Shown one piece after another: positions 61,670-64,000 of a DNA stretch of 64,000 nt (positions within the stretch are counted from its first letter, which is position 1; each line of letters begins with the position of its first letter). Made by a program: the position numbers and the translations under genes. A model generated the notes under the pieces. The model saw only the letters and a program-made list of their open reading frames with translations. It searched no databases and was not told the origin of the DNA. The stretch spans positions 66,482,884 through 66,546,883 of the forward strand of contig OY970824.1 of NCBI GenBank assembly GCA_963853835.1. Direction: 5' to 3'. The stretch is from Calendula officinalis. Taxonomy: Eukaryota > Streptophyta > Magnoliopsida > Asterales > Asteraceae.

Positions 61670-64000
61670 ATGAAGAAAGACAAACAACCACGGGAGAAGC
61701 CCGAGAAGACTATTAAAGAGAAAAGGACGGCTTTTAATACTTTCCCCAACCTTTCTCCCGATATTCTTCCGACCCTTATTCGCGATTATCACATCGACCC
61801 ACGCTTTGATCTTCGTATTTCGGGCGAAGGTGAAACCATTCGATCTGCCCCCGACGGTTATGAGCCTGTGTATCTGCAATATCTGCAGGGAGGATTACGG
61901 TTTCCTCTTGATGAATTCATTTTGAGCCTCCTTCAAGATCTGGGCATTCATATCGCCCAACTCGTGCCCAACTCTTTCCGGAAAATTATTGGTTTTATCA
62001 TGCTCTGCCGTGGTTTAGATATTCCGCCTTCCGCCAAACTTTTCCGTTATTTCTATATCGTCACCGGACGTGGCGATTGGGCTATATTTGCTCTTCGTCC
62101 TGGTCAGAGTGAACGAATTTCTGGTTTAAGGGACTCGATTCATGATTGGAAGTTTCAGTTCGTGTATGTGAACCGCTCTGCATTTCGTGGCATTACCTTG
62201 CCTTGGGGGAAGGTCGTAGGCCGCCCTTCCGATCCGCTTCCGGACCTATCTGACAAAGAATCAGAGTATGTAACCAGTCTTTCCGCTGCTCAGGTGGAAT
62301 GGGAAGAACCGGATGAGGTTCTTTTGGGAATGGCCGATCTGAGTCCATTCTATGCTACTCGGGGGATTCGCCCTATTTGGAAGCTGAACGGGGAGGCTGT
62401 GCCGCTCCTTCACCGTCTGAGGATGCCTAAAGGTTCATACCTAGAAACCGCCGTTTCCATAGATGACGGGGGGTTGGCTCCGGTCAATGTTCCTGTTATT
62501 GAGAGCCTTAGCTCTGAGGAGACCTGGTCTCACGATTCTGCCGAGAAGGAGGCTTCCATTCATCTGAGTGTGGGAGAGATTAGTTCTCCGGTTATGTCCC
62601 TTCCCCCTGAATCTTCCACATATCCTGATTTCACGATCGAGGGCACGATAATTCCTGATTCTCAGGCTGAGAACACCGCCCCACCTAGGGTTCGTTCCAT
62701 GAATGTTTTAACTTCGTCAAAAGGACTTCGTGCCAGAAGGAAACGGGAAGCCGTTCGATCCCCTCCACAGAAGCGCTCGCGGGTTGCTTCGGAAGGTAAT
62801 AAATTTTGTATCTGATCGTCTTATGCATATCTCTTCCTTCTTTTTAGTTAACTATTGGATTTTCGCAGGATTGGCAGAGCGTACTTAGCAGCCACTTCTC
62901 TTGCAGCCACCATTTCAGTGATGGAGCCTTTACCCTCTGCGTCTGCCGTTCCCCCTCCGGTTGTTATTTCTTCTATTGCTCCCATAAGTATTCCGTCATC
63001 CGCTTCCTCCTAAGGTCCTATCATACTTCAGAGATTGCCCCTTGCTCGTCCTAGTTCCTCCGCCGCTGCTCGGTTTGGGAGTCGACTGTTTAGTTCCTCC
63101 GCTCAATCCGTTCCCCCGGATCAGGGTTCGATGTCTTCTCATTCTGCTAAAAGGCAATCGAATATTCCTGTTTCCATTCCTTCAGGTATGATAGATAAAA
63201 TTGTTTCACATGCGTTGTTGTGCTTTTGTTGCGAGCTTATATATGTACTTCCTATGTGTGCAGGTTTTGCTCAATTTGCCGGCTCTTCTTTTGTCACAGT
63301 ACCCATCGTTCCAGCCGGAAGCTCAAAGAAGGATGTTGGAATTGAAGACCCTTCTCCGGCTCGTGCTCCTTTTGGCACCACTTCCACCCCTGTTGTTAGG
63401 CCATCTCCTTCTGTCAAAGCACCCCATGCAGGGGAAGTTGTGAAGCTCTCTTCGGATGATGCCATCCTTAGGGCTAAGGCCGGCCTGTTAAGCACTGTCG
63501 AGTTGCTCACCGATCTCCAATCCCAACGAGCTCATCACGAACAACTTTCCATAAGCCGGCATGCGGAATTTACTCGACTATCGGAGTTAATGAAGACCGC
63601 CAAAGATCTTTACGAAAAAGAGAAGTTTGAAAAGAATCAAATGGCAGGGACCTTGAGGCAGCTTTCCCAGGAGAGTGAAGACCTGAAAAATTCCGTTAAG
63701 CTCAAAGATGCCAATCTTCTGGAGCTCGAAAAGCAAAATGAATCCTCCGCCTCCCGTATTGCTGAGTTGGAGGCATTGCTTGTTGAGAAGGACGGTCAAT
63801 TAGGAGATATGGGTCGTCGTGTAATTGAGTTGGAAGCAAATAATGAATCGCTGAAGTCTGACGCGAGTGCACAGCATGAGAATGTACAATGGCTTCTTTC
63901 CAAAGGGATACCTGGTGCTATGGAGACTTTGTTGTCTTCTGATGAATTTGTAAACAGGAACACGGCTTTGCAGGAAGAGACTTTAAACTATGGCCGTTAT
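61670..64000 (+). pseudogene. 'putative gypsy type transposon' domain protein with C-terminal coiled coil, broken and incomplete
   Basis: Exon 1 (61670-62795, 375 codons) carries the Pfam-type Transposase_28 domain at about 70-190: GGLRFPLDEFILSLLQDLGI, FRKIIGFIMLCRGLDIPPS, LFRYFYIVTGRGDWAIF and ISGLRDSIHDWKFQFVYV. It ends in a Ser/Pro-rich, basic linker. The next exon (about 62869-63185) hits TAG at 62886 in the expected frame. A one-base shift opens LAATSLAATISVMEP, which then stops at TAA 63011. A third exon from 63264 is open to the window edge and is a long coiled coil (heptads in TRLSELMKTAKDLYEKEKFE, ELEKQNESSASRIAELEALL). Related plant proteins have the same domain-plus-coiled-coil plan. 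The function is unknown; the breaks suggest a decaying copy unless splicing avoids them. Confidence 0.65.

Larger units (their letters stand above)
60781..64000 (+). mobile_element. LTR-type element, 5' part, running off the window
   Basis: A sharp composition change at about 60781 (TGTTGCGTCCTAGATCCGGA, GC-richer, codon-rich) marks the edge of an insertion in the presumed first intron of the At3g27210-like gene. It contains an LTR-like non-coding region (about 60781-61600) and a multi-exon ORF with a gypsy-type transposon domain. The other end and any target duplication lie outside the window, so its class is tentative. Confidence 0.55.

Overview
The window is nuclear DNA of a flowering plant. 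Its genes have GT-AG introns and are all plant families: a chloroplast ribosomal protein with transit peptide, a plant CLC transporter, a two-domain uridine kinase/UPRT and a miR2111-targeted F-box/kelch gene. LTR retrotransposons and many MITEs fill the gaps. I take it to be a eudicot; Asteraceae is possible but not proven here.

Layout. 1-11.8 kb: an SNF12/SWP73-type SWI/SNF subunit gene (-), several MITEs, and an F-box/kelch gene of the TML/HOLT type (-) carrying a near-perfect miR2111 site. 11.8-29.2 kb: a 17.4-kb Ty3/gypsy-type element (A, TSD TAAAG) split by a younger non-autonomous element (B, TSD TGCAC). 29.2-34.4 kb: intergenic DNA with SINE-like copies and nested MITEs. 34.4-41.0 kb: a solo LTR (C, TSD CTTCT) related to A, into which a gag-only Athila-like element (D, flank GCAAC) jumped. 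41.2-60.6 kb: a gene island, in order a Harbinger-type MITE, chloroplast bS21 (+), a CLC-a/b type nitrate/chloride transporter (+), an RNA m5U-methyltransferase-like gene (-), a uridine kinase-UPRT gene (-) and the 3' exons of an At3g27210-like gene (-). 60.8-64 kb: the start of another LTR-type element with a 'putative gypsy type transposon' ORF and a coiled-coil region, running off the window.

The order F-box/kelch - bS21c - CLC-b - methyltransferase - UKL - unknown protein matches what I remember of Arabidopsis At3g27150-At3g27210. It therefore looks like an ancestral gene block whose first two members have been pushed about 33 kb apart by nested retrotransposons. The genes are single housekeeping or signalling genes, not an operon or a gene cluster. 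The miR2111/TML site and the nitrate-type CLC both relate to nitrogen handling, but I infer no direct functional link beyond conserved order.

Points most worth checking: the miR2111 site; a GPGAP (not GPGIP) selectivity motif in the CLC; reading-frame breaks at splice junctions in the methyltransferase and UKL genes; the array of short palindromes in the A/C LTRs; and the very young, protein-poor element B.
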